From the NCBI GenBank assembly GCA_029261355.1, contig JAJDBM010000038.1, forward strand, positions 42,488 to 106,487: a stretch of 64,000 nucleotides of DNA, given 5' to 3'. Shown piece by piece: positions 1-9,561 of the stretch. The notes beneath the pieces are model-generated. The model worked only from the letters and a program-made list of their open reading frames with translations. It did no database searches and was not told the origin of the DNA. Source of the stretch: Nitrospirales bacterium (GTDB lineage Bacteria > Nitrospirota > Nitrospiria > Nitrospirales > UBA8639). Position 1 is the stretch's first letter. Each line of letters begins with the position of its first letter. A program made the position numbers and the translations under genes.

Positions 1-1
1 T

Positions 2-274
2 TATCGAAATGTCATGATTGGACTTATTGCAGATGAAACCCTGTATTTAAAGGTCAATGCCAATTTAGTGAAGATATATGAAGCCAAAGGGTTAGGACCG
101 TTTGAATATCAAAAAGGCGACAAAGTCGTGAAAATGTCTTATTATATGGCCCCCGCCGAAATTTTTGATGATCCAGAAGAAGCGGCCCTCTGGGCCACTC
201 GCTCATATGAAGCGGGGCTTCAAGCCAAAGCTAAATCCAAGTCAACCGAAACACGTACACAAGCAGGGACCTGA
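2..274 (+). CDS. TfoX N-terminal domain protein (partial, start lies upstream of window)
   Basis: Only the C-terminal about 90 residues are present; the reading frame is open to the left edge. The first internal ATG at 14 is not the start, because the preceding codons (YRNV) continue the family pattern. Residues such as MIGLIADETLYLK and a later MSYY..P.E...DPE block are typical of the TfoX N-terminal domain, a small fold found alone in many bacteria and as the first half of the competence regulator TfoX/Sxy. The tail after the domain is Lys/Ala/Ser-rich and looks unstructured. The role of stand-alone copies is not established, so no pathway is proposed. It converges on the thioredoxin gene at 442-978. 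Confidence 0.7.
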   Translation, partial: YRNVMIGLIADETLYLKVNANLVKIYEAKGLGPFEYQKGDKVVKMSYYMAPAEIFDDPEEAALWATRSYEAGLQAKAKSKSTETRTQAGT

Positions 275-441
275 CTTTCGAGTAACCTGGTACGAACGCG
301 ATGAACGCTGAAAACCTTTAAAGTTCATGAATCATTCTTACACATAACCGAAAGGCGTTGACCTTGTTTCTGTTTCTCGCCTTTCAAGCAATTCGATCGT
401 TCACTGTGTAGACTCGCTAGGCTTCCTCACACACTGCATTC

Positions 442-978
442 TCACTTCGTCTCTGCCAAAAGCCGCTGAATTTCTTTTTCGGTTGTATCATATCCACCTT
501 CGCCAATCTTTGTGTATTGGATGACTCCGGCTTTATCGATCAAGTACAACGTCGGCCAATATCGATTGCGAAACTTACGCCACGAAAGAAATTCATTGTC
601 AATCGGCACGGCATATGCCAACTGATTTTCGTCAATATATTCTTGAACTCGAGTCACATCATGTTCGTATTGAAACTCTGGAGAATGAATGGCAATCACG
701 ACTAATCCCTTATCAGAATATTTCTTATGCCATGCTTTGACGTAAGGTTCGATGTTGCGACAGTTCCAGCAACCAAAAGTCCAAAACTCCACCATCACAA
801 CTTTGCCACGAAGGTCCGCCAATCGCAAAGGCTCGGAATTGAGCCACACAGGGTTGGTGATCTCTGGAGCTTCAGTACCAAGTCGAGCATGAGCAAATGA
901 CCCAAATCCCATCCATATCAAGCTAGACACGAGAATCAATAGTAATACGCCTCTCAACGGGACATTTCGATTTTCCAT
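442..978 (-). CDS. Secreted thioredoxin-like (TlpA/DipZ-type redoxin) protein
   Basis: The protein has 178 residues. Residues 8-30 are hydrophobic and end in an Ala-rich stretch (FAHA), consistent with a Sec signal peptide, so it should act in the periplasm. The mature part is a thioredoxin fold of the TlpA/DipZ C-terminal type. The redox pair is C70 and C73 in a C-W-N-C setting preceded by EFWTFG, and the cis-proline loop is YWPTLYLID. Family members reduce or shuffle disulfides, often for cytochrome c maturation or extracytoplasmic protein repair. No cytochrome maturation gene is adjacent, so the partner is unknown. The start has a clear AAGGAG ribosome binding site six bases upstream. Confidence 0.85.
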   Translation of the reverse strand: MENRNVPLRGVLLLILVSSLIWMGFGSFAHARLGTEAPEITNPVWLNSEPLRLADLRGKVVMVEFWTFGCWNCRNIEPYVKAWHKKYSDKGLVVIAIHSPEFQYEHDVTRVQEYIDENQLAYAVPIDNEFLSWRKFRNRYWPTLYLIDKAGVIQYTKIGEGGYDTTEKEIQRLLAETK

Positions 979-1660
979 TATCTTCTCCTTTATTTTTTCG
1001 ATAGCCCATTTTAAAAGAAAAACTTCTCTTATGCTTATTACGGAAAAACAGTATTCAGTTACTGATGTCTTCTAAAAAGGAAAGGTATTACAAAAATGTT
1101 GAGACCATGAATTGTCCTACATCTGATTTTTTATATGTTTGATTCACTCAGAAAAAATAATTCACGAAAATCTGCAAAAATTTAGTACAGATTATCATCA
1201 TAATACGATTTTTTTATGGAACCCCTAACCCATTCCATCCCGATCTCCACAGCCTTTCTCCCGCATTCCCTATATCTACGATAGGTACTTTCACTGATTC
1301 CCAAACCATGCAAAACCCCTTTGACATGAAGGGAGGCACTCTGTGGGTATGGTGAGTCCTTCATGAAGTATATCCCAACATATCGTGGTATTGGGTCTTC
1401 TTTATATCAAAATGAAGTGATTCCGCATGATTTCTTGTGTGGTATCTAAATTGCTATCTACATTCAACAGCTGGCTAGATACCCCCTTCTCGTTACAGTT
1501 TGATCACACATTCACTCAACCTGAAAACGAGCATGTTAGAAACCTTCGCTGACAAGCGGTCATTCGAAACAATGATTTCGATAAATAATATTAGCCGAAC
1601 GGGATGTACTGATCTATTTTTTTCACAGAGTCCTATTCATATTCAGGGAGTATTTTTTTC
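979..1660. other. Intergenic region of about 680 bp
   Basis: No convincing gene. It is AT-rich near 1000-1190. It carries a 60-codon minus-strand open frame (1182-1364) described separately. The right part must hold the promoter for the glycan operon starting at 1661, but no clear -35/-10 pair stood out by eye. Confidence 0.5.
1182..1364 (-). CDS. Small unrecognised ORF, possibly a remnant
   Basis: There are 60 codons, with a segment resembling a short helix-turn-helix (GLGISESTYRRYRE) of the kind seen in transposase or repressor N-termini. There is no good ribosome binding site and no family I recognise. It sits alone in a long intergenic stretch. It may be a decayed gene fragment or chance. 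Confidence 0.2.
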   Translation of the reverse strand: MKDSPYPQSASLHVKGVLHGLGISESTYRRYRECGRKAVEIGMEWVRGSIKKSYYDDNLY

Positions 1661-4252
1661 ATGCTTTTTCATGACCCTATTTTATCTCTTCATTCTGACC
1701 AGCATGAAGGTGTTACCACCACAACAAGAGAGCGAACACGAATTCATGGAAAATTCTTGTATCAAGGTGATACCAAACTTTGGATTCGGGGAGTCACATA
1801 TGGCACCTTTCGGCCAAACATAGCAGGAGACCAATTTCCTTCTGCAGCCATTGTTGCCGAAGATTTCTCACGAATGAGTGCGCACGGATTCAATGCCGTC
1901 CGTACATATACGGTTCCTCCACTCTGGCTACTCGAACTTGCCCTCCAGCATGACCTCCTCGTTATGGTCGGACTACCATGGGAACAACACATTACGTTCC
2001 TCGACGATCACACCCGAGCCTCATCGATTGAGGAGGGTATTCGACAGAACATTCGAAACTGTGCCGGACATCCTGCCATATTGGGATACGCTGTTGGCAA
2101 TGAAATCCCTTCTCCTATTGTTCGCTGGCATGGACAACAACGTGTCGAACAGTTTCTCGAACGTCTCTATGGCATTGTCAAAGCTGAAGACCCTGAAGGA
2201 CTTGTCACCTATGTCAATTACCCTACAACAGAATATCTTCAATTACCGTTTCTCGATTTCGTCTGCTTCAATGTCTACCTCGAATCAGAACAAACCTTAA
2301 ACCCCTACCTTGCTCGACTACAAAATATTGCCAATGAGCGACCGTTAGTTCTCGCAGAGATCGGCCTCGACAGCATGAGACAAGGAGAAGAGACACAAGC
2401 CGAGGTACTTGAATGGCAAATTCGAGCGGTGGGCGCGGCAGGAGGAGCCGGGGCCTTTATCTTTGCATGGACGGATGAGTGGTATCGCGGCGGTTTTGAA
2501 ATCGAGGACTGGGACTTTGGCCTCACAAACAGATCACGGGACGCCAAACCAGCCCTTGGAGCTGTCAAACAAGCTTTCCAGGAATTCCCAATTTCATCTA
2601 GCCCTGCATGGCCTCGCATTTCAGTCGTGGTCTGTAGTTACAACGGATCACGAACCATTCGTGATTGCTTGGAATCGCTCCAACAGCTTGACTATCCGGA
2701 TTACGAAGTCATCATCGTCAATGACGGATCAACAGACAATACCGAGTCGATCGCGCAAGAATATCCGTTCCGTATTATCAGTACTGCCAACCAAGGGTTG
2801 AGTAATGCACGAAATACGGGCCTGGATGCAGCCACCGGCGAAATCATCGCCTACACCGATGATGATGCCTACGCAGACCCGCACTGGCTAACCTACTTAG
2901 CACATATGTTCCTCACAACGTCACATGCGGCTGTTGGAGGCCCAAACCTTCCACCGAAAGACGATGGATGGGTTGCAGAATGTGTCGCACATGCACCTGG
3001 TGGCCCAATTCATGTCTTACTTAACGATCAATTAGCTGAACATATTCCAGGATGCAACATGGCCTTTCGCAAGCATTGCCTCGCGAGTATTGGCGGGTTT
3101 GACCCTCAGTACCGTGCCGCTGGAGATGATGTGGACATTTGTTGGCGGTTGCAAGACAAAGGATGGACCATTGGATTTCATGCGACAGCACAAGTCTGGC
3201 ATCATCGACGTAATTCCATTCTGACCTATTGGAAACAGCAACGAGGCTATGGACGAGCCGAAGCCATGCTTGAGCAAAAATGGCCACGTAAGTATAACGT
3301 CGCCGGTCATGTATCCTGGGAAGGTCGACTATATGGCAAAGGCACCGCACATGCTGGGCTTGGCAAGACCAATCGAGTCTATCAAGGTGTTTGGGGAAAT
3401 GCCCCCTTTCAATTGATGTATCAAGCTAATCCATCCATGGCATTAACCATTCTCAGTATGCCTGAATGGAATGTCGCCATCGTCGCATTGGCTTGCCTCT
3501 CACTCGGTGGGTTCATGTGGTCACCACTCCTCCTTGCCGTCCCTCTCTTTCTTGCCGCGATCGGTACGACGATCTTTCTCGCACTCCGTCGTGCGCGCCA
3601 GAGTTCATTTGAAACTCCTCAGACCTCCTATCATCGGCTACGATCACAGTTGGTCACCGCAGGCCTTCATATACTTCAGCCGATTGCACGCCTCACTGGA
3701 CGTTTTTGTTCTGGACTCACACCGTGGAGAACAAAAGGTACGACGAGATGGATTCTCCCATGCACCCAAATCTTTACTGCCTGGAGTGAAACTTGGGAAA
3801 GCCTTCCGACTCGACTTGAACGGCTTGAAGGGACCATGCTTGAGCAACGATTAGCCGTGTACCGCGGGGGAGACTATGACCAATGGGATTTACAGGTCAA
3901 GTCCGGCGTGTGGGGGGGAAGTCGGCTTCAAATGGTCATTGAGGAGCATGGAGCACAAAAGCAACTCATTCGATGTCGGACCTGGCCAACATTCTCAAAG
4001 GTTGGATTAGCTTTCGCCGCAACGCTAGGCCTACTTGGGTTCTTTGCCCTTGCCGATCAAGCATGGGTAGTTGGAACAATCTTGACAACCAGCTCACTTC
4101 TACTAGGATGGCAAGCACAACAAGAATATTCTTCATCCGTATTAGCCGTGCAAAATGGGCTAAAAGCCACAGTCGAACTTGACATGATCAAAGAGACGGT
4201 CTCGCAACAACAGGAAACTCTATTTACTGAACCAGCTGCCGTACTAGACTAG
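1661..4252 (+). CDS. Glycoside hydrolase (TIM barrel) - GT2 glycosyltransferase fusion membrane protein
   Basis: This is an 863-residue two-enzyme fusion. Residues about 28-307 read as a GH2/GH5-like (clan A) TIM barrel. G-N-E at 146-148 supplies a probable acid/base (E148), and L-A-E-I-G at 231-235 a probable nucleophile (E233). Residues about 318-560 are a GT-A family 2 glycosyltransferase: PRISVVVCSYNG at 318, the metal-binding acidic cluster D400-D401-D402, GDDVD at 488-492 and a QQRGYG motif near 526. Hydrophobic stretches near 600-645 and about 785-825 should anchor the C-terminal part in the inner membrane. It starts the operon that continues with an ABC exporter, acyltransferases and a second glycosyltransferase. 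A combined synthase and trimming or transglycosylating enzyme for an exported glycan is the inference. The substrate is unknown. A purine-rich AGGGAG lies upstream of the ATG. Confidence 0.85.
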   Translation: MLFHDPILSLHSDQHEGVTTTTRERTRIHGKFLYQGDTKLWIRGVTYGTFRPNIAGDQFPSAAIVAEDFSRMSAHGFNAVRTYTVPPLWLLELALQHDLLVMVGLPWEQHITFLDDHTRASSIEEGIRQNIRNCAGHPAILGYAVGNEIPSPIVRWHGQQRVEQFLERLYGIVKAEDPEGLVTYVNYPTTEYLQLPFLDFVCFNVYLESEQTLNPYLARLQNIANERPLVLAEIGLDSMRQGEETQAEVLEWQIRAVGAAGGAGAFIFAWTDEWYRGGFEIEDWDFGLTNRSRDAKPALGAVKQAFQEFPISSSPAWPRISVVVCSYNGSRTIRDCLESLQQLDYPDYEVIIVNDGSTDNTESIAQEYPFRIISTANQGLSNARNTGLDAATGEIIAYTDDDAYADPHWLTYLAHMFLTTSHAAVGGPNLPPKDDGWVAECVAHAPGGPIHVLLNDQLAEHIPGCNMAFRKHCLASIGGFDPQYRAAGDDVDICWRLQDKGWTIGFHATAQVWHHRRNSILTYWKQQRGYGRAEAMLEQKWPRKYNVAGHVSWEGRLYGKGTAHAGLGKTNRVYQGVWGNAPFQLMYQANPSMALTILSMPEWNVAIVALACLSLGGFMWSPLLLAVPLFLAAIGTTIFLALRRARQSSFETPQTSYHRLRSQLVTAGLHILQPIARLTGRFCSGLTPWRTKGTTRWILPCTQIFTAWSETWESLPTRLERLEGTMLEQRLAVYRGGDYDQWDLQVKSGVWGGSRLQMVIEEHGAQKQLIRCRTWPTFSKVGLAFAATLGLLGFFALADQAWVVGTILTTSSLLLGWQAQQEYSSSVLAVQNGLKATVELDMIKETVSQQQETLFTEPAAVLD

Positions 4253-4293
4253 TTAATGAATGCTCATGCATTTTCAGTCAGACATGTCCCTTT

Positions 4294-6174
4294 ATGATAC
4301 CTTCACTCTTCAAGCGATTCACAACAGGCGATGGGCAACACACCCTGGGAACCTGGAAGCTTTCGGTGTGGTTTCTTCGTCTGTGCGGAACCGGAGAAAG
4401 CACAAAAATTACCGTGGGCCTACTGGTGCTATTACTGGCATCAGGAGTCGCACTGCTCCAACCTTGGCCGTTAAAATTAGTCGTTGATAGCGTACTGGGA
4501 ACCCATCCACCAACAACGCTTCTCAATAATCTCACAACGGTCGACTCTCCTCTCACCACGTTTTTCACCAATCCCAAGATTGCACTGCTCTTCCTGCTCT
4601 GCGTCGGTATTCTGCTCATTCAAGTACTCATGGGAGGCATGACAGTCATGAGCACGTACATTCTTGTGGCCGTTGGCCTTCGAATGGTATTTCGACTTCG
4701 CTGCCGACTCTTCAATCATCTGCAACGACTCTCGCTCGCGTTTCATGACACGACCACTGTTGGAGATTCGCTCTATCGTGTCACATGGGACACCTATTGC
4801 GTGCAATCGTGGTTTAACAGTGGCATTATTCCAGCCCTCACAGCCTCATTCACCCTTGTGGGAATTGGGGTCATCATGTTGTCCCTGGATTGGGTGTTAA
4901 CGTTGGTCGCCCTTGCTATAGGGATTCCTCTGATACTGTTAATTCGGACACTTGACCAGCCGATGACCACACGCTCAATGAAATTTCACGAACGAGAAAG
5001 TACCATCAGTTCGCGAGTACAAGAAACGTTAACAGGCATTCGTGCAGTCCAGGCATTCGGACGAGAACAGTTTGAAAGTCAGCGCTTTCAAAACCATGCA
5101 CACGATAGCCTGATGGCAAACTTACGGCTGACCATCTTACAATCTGGCTCACAAGCCGTCGTCGGACTCCTGCTAGCTCTTGGAACGACGTTAGTCGTCT
5201 GGATTGGAGCCTCCCGGGTACTGAGTGGACACTTGACCGTCGGTGACGTGGTGTTACTCGTCTCCTATGTGGCCATGCTCTATAAACCATTAGAAACCTT
5301 GGCCTACACAGCGACGACGATACAAAGTGCTGCGGCAAGCGGACGACGAGTACTCGCCCTCCTTGAGGCCACTCCCGATGTGCGTGATGCTCCTGAAGCT
5401 GTGGGCATTCCAGCAAGTTCAGCTTATGCCATTTCATTTGAAAATATTTCGTTTCAGTACAACAATGAACGCCCCGTGCTCCGCAACCTATCCCTAGAAA
5501 TACCTCCAGATCACTGTATGGCGATTGTTGGGCCGTCTGGCGCAGGAAAGACAACCTTAGCCAATCTCTTATTGCGATTCTACGATCCAACCGAAGGCCG
5601 AATCTTGTTGAATGGTCATGATATTCGTCACGTGACCGTCCAGTCATTGCGTGATCAAGTGGCCATCGTCCTTCAGGAGCCCGTCTTATTTTGCTCGACC
5701 ATTCGAGAAAATATTGCGTATGGACTGCCTTCTGCTAGCTTTGAAGACATTCAGTCCGCAGCCGAATCAGCAGGAGCTCATCGCTTTATTTCTGCACTCC
5801 CTGGAGGATATGACACAGAAATTGGAGAACGAGGAGTCATGCTATCTGGTGGACAACGTCAACGGATTGCGATGGCACGAGCTTTCCTAAAAGACGCACC
5901 CATTCTCATCATGGATGAACCCACGAGCGCATTGGATACCGAGACTGAGCAACAATTGCTACAAGCATTAGATCGTCTGATGAAAGGCCGAACGACGATC
6001 ATCATTGCCCACCGACTCTCAACAATTCGAAAAGCTCATCGCATTATGGTCTTGCAGGATGGGCAAATCACTGAACAGGGGACTCACCATGAATTACTCC
6101 AACAGGGACAAGGATATGCCCGGTTATATCACACCCAATTTGACAATCATCCAATGCCAATAGGGCAGGGATAA
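4294..6174 (+). CDS. ABC exporter half-transporter (MsbA/NdvA-like)
   Basis: The protein has 626 residues. The first about 330 are an exporter-type transmembrane domain with several hydrophobic helices. The remainder is a nucleotide-binding domain with Walker A GPSGAGKTT, a Q-loop (VLQEPVLF), signature LSGGQ, Walker B ILIMDEP followed by the D-loop SALD, and H-loop AHRLSTI. All catalytic motifs are intact. A single gene encodes TMD plus NBD, so it should work as a homodimer in the inner membrane. Its place 41 bp after a glycan-synthesising fusion enzyme and 1 bp before an acyltransferase suggests export of a saccharide or glycolipid, comparable in organisation to MsbA or cyclic glucan exporters. 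The cargo is inferred from context only. Confidence 0.9.
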   Translation: MIPSLFKRFTTGDGQHTLGTWKLSVWFLRLCGTGESTKITVGLLVLLLASGVALLQPWPLKLVVDSVLGTHPPTTLLNNLTTVDSPLTTFFTNPKIALLFLLCVGILLIQVLMGGMTVMSTYILVAVGLRMVFRLRCRLFNHLQRLSLAFHDTTTVGDSLYRVTWDTYCVQSWFNSGIIPALTASFTLVGIGVIMLSLDWVLTLVALAIGIPLILLIRTLDQPMTTRSMKFHERESTISSRVQETLTGIRAVQAFGREQFESQRFQNHAHDSLMANLRLTILQSGSQAVVGLLLALGTTLVVWIGASRVLSGHLTVGDVVLLVSYVAMLYKPLETLAYTATTIQSAAASGRRVLALLEATPDVRDAPEAVGIPASSAYAISFENISFQYNNERPVLRNLSLEIPPDHCMAIVGPSGAGKTTLANLLLRFYDPTEGRILLNGHDIRHVTVQSLRDQVAIVLQEPVLFCSTIRENIAYGLPSASFEDIQSAAESAGAHRFISALPGGYDTEIGERGVMLSGGQRQRIAMARAFLKDAPILIMDEPTSALDTETEQQLLQALDRLMKGRTTIIIAHRLSTIRKAHRIMVLQDGQITEQGTHHELLQQGQGYARLYHTQFDNHPMPIGQG

Positions 6175-6175
6175 G

Positions 6176-6751
6176 ATGTCTGACTCGACCGTCCCAATTG
6201 ATGACTCATGGTCACATGACCGTCTCCCGCCGAATGTTGACATTGGACTACAGACGATTATTGCCGGCCAGCACTCCTTTAAGCGATTCTACTGCCAACA
6301 AGAGAAGGGACTAACCATTGGCGCTCATTGCTCCATGAATCACGTCCAATTCGCTATTGGCCAATCAGGTCGCGTGCAGATCGGCAACTACTGTTACTTC
6401 ACGAATGCCGTACTCCTCTGCGAACTCGAGCTACGCATAGGCAGTTATGTAATCATCGGCTGGAATACGACGATTACCGATTCAGATTTTCACCCCTTGC
6501 CCCCAGCACAACGAATTCTTGATGCTGTTGCCTGCTCACCCATCGGAAAAGGGCAAGCCCGCCCCCTCCTCCAACATGCGCCAGTGATCATCGAAGACGA
6601 TGTCTGGATTGGACCAAGCGTCACCATTCTGAAAGGCATTACCATTGGGGCTGGAGCCTTTATTGAACCTGGGTCTGTGGTCACCCATGATGTTCCGCCG
6701 CAATCGCGAGTCATTGGAAATCCAGCCAGAATTATCGGGACAAACACGTGA
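6176..6751 (+). CDS. Left-handed beta-helix (hexapeptide repeat) acyltransferase
   Basis: The protein has 191 residues. Repeated hexapeptide units form most of the chain, including V.IGNYCYFTNAVLLCE, LRIGSYVIIGWNTTI and VIIEDDVWIGPSVTILKGITIGAGAFI. This is typical of LbetaH O- or N-acetyltransferases of the serine acetyltransferase/NodL/maltose acetyltransferase type. The C-terminal PPQSRVIGNPARII is the standard last coil. Such enzymes are soluble trimers using acetyl-CoA. It lies 1 bp after the ABC gene and is translationally coupled to a second acyltransferase, so it most likely decorates the glycan or sugar precursor of this operon. The acceptor is unknown. Confidence 0.85.
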   Translation: MSDSTVPIDDSWSHDRLPPNVDIGLQTIIAGQHSFKRFYCQQEKGLTIGAHCSMNHVQFAIGQSGRVQIGNYCYFTNAVLLCELELRIGSYVIIGWNTTITDSDFHPLPPAQRILDAVACSPIGKGQARPLLQHAPVIIEDDVWIGPSVTILKGITIGAGAFIEPGSVVTHDVPPQSRVIGNPARIIGTNT

Positions 6752-7350
6752 TGGCCAAATCAGCTCGAACAGTGCCAGAGGATTGGTATCCTGGCACGAT
6801 TCCTTCTAACGTCAAAATTGATGACACAGCCTACATCGAGACAGCCTATAGCTTTTCTCGTTGCCGTAGTCAGATTCTTCCTGAAGCCGTGACGATAGGG
6901 TACGGCACATCAGCATATCTCGGCACAATGTTTGATATCGCACCAACGGGACGAGTCAATGTTGGAAAATATGTCTTACTAAACGGTGTATGGATCATCT
7001 GTGACCATGAGGTCATCATCGGTGACTACACCTTATGTTCATGGAATGTGGTGATTATGGATACCTATCAAGCACCCGAATCATCGTCCCAACGGCGCAT
7101 GATGCTTCAACAAATTTCACAACGATCACCGCGCAATCTTGAGGCAATGAATCCAGGAAAACCCGTCCATATTGGGAACAATGTTTGGTTAGGATTTGAG
7201 GTCTGTATTTTACCAGGCGTCCACATTGGCGAGGGAGCGATCGTGGGGGCCAGATCAGTCGTCCAAGACAATGTGGAACCTTATACAATCGTTGCTGGAA
7301 ACCCTGCACGAAGGATCAAACGACTTGACCCCATTGAGCCAATCACATAA
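6751..7350 (+). CDS. Second hexapeptide-repeat acyltransferase
   Basis: The protein has about 199 residues. The ATG at 6751 overlaps the upstream TGA by one base, implying translational coupling; a GTG one codon earlier (6748) is the alternative. Hexapeptide units are visible (VNVGKYVLLNGVWII, VIIGDYTLCSWNVVI, HIGNNVWLGFEVCILPGVHIGEGAIVGA), ending in IVAGNPARRIK. It is a paralogue of the preceding gene with the same overall layout but clearly diverged sequence. The pair may acylate different positions or different sugars. Both are predicted to be cytosolic and to use acyl-CoA donors. Confidence 0.85.
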   Translation: MAKSARTVPEDWYPGTIPSNVKIDDTAYIETAYSFSRCRSQILPEAVTIGYGTSAYLGTMFDIAPTGRVNVGKYVLLNGVWIICDHEVIIGDYTLCSWNVVIMDTYQAPESSSQRRMMLQQISQRSPRNLEAMNPGKPVHIGNNVWLGFEVCILPGVHIGEGAIVGARSVVQDNVEPYTIVAGNPARRIKRLDPIEPIT

Positions 7351-7416
7351 ATTTCATGCTGGCCTTATGATAGGAATACGTATCCGATTGTACTAGATAT
7401 TTTGTCTACTCATCAC

Positions 7417-8604
7417 ATGCCCACCTCCAAACCTCGAATCATCGTCACAGGGTTAGTTGGCTTATACCCACTTGGCGGGGTCGCCTATGATTATTTTCAA
7501 TATTTTCTAGGGTTAGACCGCCTAGGATATGATGTGTATTACCACGAAGATTCCTGGAGTTGGCCCTATAATCCCGTAGAGCGACAAAGTTCTCCAGATG
7601 GAACCTACTCAGCAACATTCATCAGTGACTTTATTCAACGTTACGCACCGTGCCTGCGTGAAAAATGGCATTATCTTCATTTACACGAAACCAGTTTTGG
7701 CATGAGTCAAACGCGATTTGAGGAAGTCGCGCGTACCGCTGACATCTTTTTCAATATTAGTGGAGCCTGTCAAATTCCGGAATCCCTATCCCCCCATTGC
7801 ATCAAGGTCTTTCTTGATACAGACCCTGGCTACAATCAAATAATGCTCAAAGAAAAATTCTTATGGTCAAACAATGTCGATCGTTGGTGTGACAGTGTTC
7901 ATGCCCATGATCAATTCTTTACATACGCAGAAAATATCCATGGATCTGACTGTCGTATCCCCAAGCTCAATATCCAATGGAAAACGACTCGGACATTCAT
8001 CAATCGAGATTTATGGCCACCCTCAACACCTGCGTCAACTCATTTGAATGCCCCATGGACAACCGTCATGACGTGGAATGGATTCAAAGGAAAACTTCTG
8101 TATGATGGAGTCGAATATAAGAGTAAAGATGGAGAGTTTGAAAAGATTATCACGCTACCGGAAGACTCTTCTGCCGCGTTTAAAATTGCAGTTGGGGGAG
8201 AGGCTCCAACAAAACAGTTAACAGCCTATGGTTGGGAAATTGTCGATGCACCACAACAAACATTAACCACCCAGTGCTATCAAGAGTTCATTACGCAGTC
8301 AAAGGGAGAATTTTCAATTGCCAAGCATGTCTATGTGGCGCTTCGAAGCGGGTGGTTCAGTAGCCGTAGTGCCTGTTATCTGGCAACTGGTCGTCCGGTC
8401 GTTGTTCAAGATACTGGATTCTCAACAATGCTTCCTATTGGCGAAGGACTGCTGACTTTTCAGACACGAGAAGAAGCCATTGACGCAATCAATACTGTCG
8501 AAAGAGATTACGAACATCATTGTAAGGTGGCCCGCGCCATAGCAGAAGAGCTGTTCGATTCAGATATCGTGCTTCAACAATTTATCTCAGATGTCGGTGC
8601 ATGA
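7417..8604 (+). CDS. GT-B type glycosyltransferase-like protein
   Basis: The protein has about 395 residues from the ATG at 7417; a TTG five codons upstream (7402) is also possible. The N-terminal half has a Rossmann-like nucleotide-binding start (IIVTGLVGLYPLGG) and a DYFQYFLGLDRLGYDVYYHED block. The C-terminal half ends with SRSACYLATGRPVVVQDTGF, a pattern typical of the donor-binding domain of GT4-like glycosyltransferases. No transmembrane segment is apparent. It sits in the middle of the glycan operon, 66 bp after the second acyltransferase. The family is usually annotated only as glycosyltransferase family 1, and donor and acceptor cannot be read from sequence. Confidence 0.7.
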   Translation: MPTSKPRIIVTGLVGLYPLGGVAYDYFQYFLGLDRLGYDVYYHEDSWSWPYNPVERQSSPDGTYSATFISDFIQRYAPCLREKWHYLHLHETSFGMSQTRFEEVARTADIFFNISGACQIPESLSPHCIKVFLDTDPGYNQIMLKEKFLWSNNVDRWCDSVHAHDQFFTYAENIHGSDCRIPKLNIQWKTTRTFINRDLWPPSTPASTHLNAPWTTVMTWNGFKGKLLYDGVEYKSKDGEFEKIITLPEDSSAAFKIAVGGEAPTKQLTAYGWEIVDAPQQTLTTQCYQEFITQSKGEFSIAKHVYVALRSGWFSSRSACYLATGRPVVVQDTGFSTMLPIGEGLLTFQTREEAIDAINTVERDYEHHCKVARAIAEELFDSDIVLQQFISDVGA

Positions 8605-8628
8605 CGGCTTACAAGATAAAGGAAATTC

Positions 8629-9489
8629 ATGAAGACCCTTCTACCTGAACAAGTTAAAGAATTGTGGCAACGTCAAGAACAACAGAATTTGTGCGCAGAT
8701 GACTGCTACGCTGAGCAAGAACGCTTAATCGATCGATATCGCAAAATATGGAAACAGTCACAATGTTTGGCCAACCATCAAGACCTTGAGACCAGCATTC
8801 TTTTCGAACTCGGGCAATATATGACCTGCAAAGACCAAACCGAAGTTCGAAACCGTTGCCAACAAGCCGTCTCCACCCTCAAGGCCGAATGGCAACAGAA
8901 AGTCCCTAACGTGAGCCGACAGTCTGTCGAACAATTTTATAACGAGAGTCACGATGCCATTTACGAATTGATGTGGTGGCATTCCCTGGCAGAAGATTCT
9001 TCGCCTCTCGCCTATGTCACGGCGTTAGAGTTTGCCCAACATCATAACTGTCAAAACTATTTAGACTTTGGGGCAGGCGTGGGTTCTGGGGGAATATTAT
9101 TCTCTCACGATGGCCGACAGTCCACGTTGGCAGATATCAGCTCACCATTACAGCAGTTTGCTCACTGGCGGTTTGAGAAGAGAAATCTTTCGGCCCATTT
9201 CATCGACCTCAAATTCCATTCACTTCCATCTCAGGCCTATGACTTCATTACGGCCATGGACGTCTTTGAGCACTTGGTCGATCCAATAGAAGCCATCGAC
9301 CAGCTTTCACATGCATTAAAACCAGGGGGGTTTTTCTTTGCCCGTTTGGCCTCTGAAGTTGACGAAGATCGTCCACAACATATCATTCAGGACTTCAGCC
9401 CAACATTCAAGCACTTACAGAAACGGGGATTTGTTCAGGTCTGGCAAGATGATTGGCTGTGGGGCCATGTCGTATTCCAAAAATCGTAA
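8629..9489 (+). CDS. Class I SAM-dependent methyltransferase
   Basis: The protein has 286 residues. The first about 110 are helical, polar and Gln-rich. The Rossmann methyltransferase core follows: motif I YLDFGAGVGSGG, an acidic residue after strand 2 (LADIS), motif post-II in DFITAMDVFEHLVDP and the motif III region LKPGGFFFARL. This is the usual layout of small-molecule or sugar methyltransferases. An AAGGAAA ribosome binding site precedes the ATG, and it follows the glycosyltransferase by 24 bp. O-methylation of the operon's glycan is a reasonable guess, not shown by sequence. Confidence 0.8.
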   Translation: MKTLLPEQVKELWQRQEQQNLCADDCYAEQERLIDRYRKIWKQSQCLANHQDLETSILFELGQYMTCKDQTEVRNRCQQAVSTLKAEWQQKVPNVSRQSVEQFYNESHDAIYELMWWHSLAEDSSPLAYVTALEFAQHHNCQNYLDFGAGVGSGGILFSHDGRQSTLADISSPLQQFAHWRFEKRNLSAHFIDLKFHSLPSQAYDFITAMDVFEHLVDPIEAIDQLSHALKPGGFFFARLASEVDEDRPQHIIQDFSPTFKHLQKRGFVQVWQDDWLWGHVVFQKS

Positions 9490-9561
9490 AACGTGAGGTA
9501 TGCTCTAACTGAAAATTAATGTAGACTGCTAAACCAGTGCCTTGTTTCGCCCCATTCCATC

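Noticed and set aside
1500..1823. A 107-codon plus-strand frame overlapping the start of the hydrolase-transferase gene
   Set aside because: It lies in another frame of a well-supported gene's 5' region and has no family resemblance; a hydrophobic stretch alone is not enough.
5006..5647. A 213-codon minus-strand frame inside the ABC exporter gene
   Set aside because: Arg/His-rich composition and full overlap with a gene whose motifs are intact; an antisense shadow.
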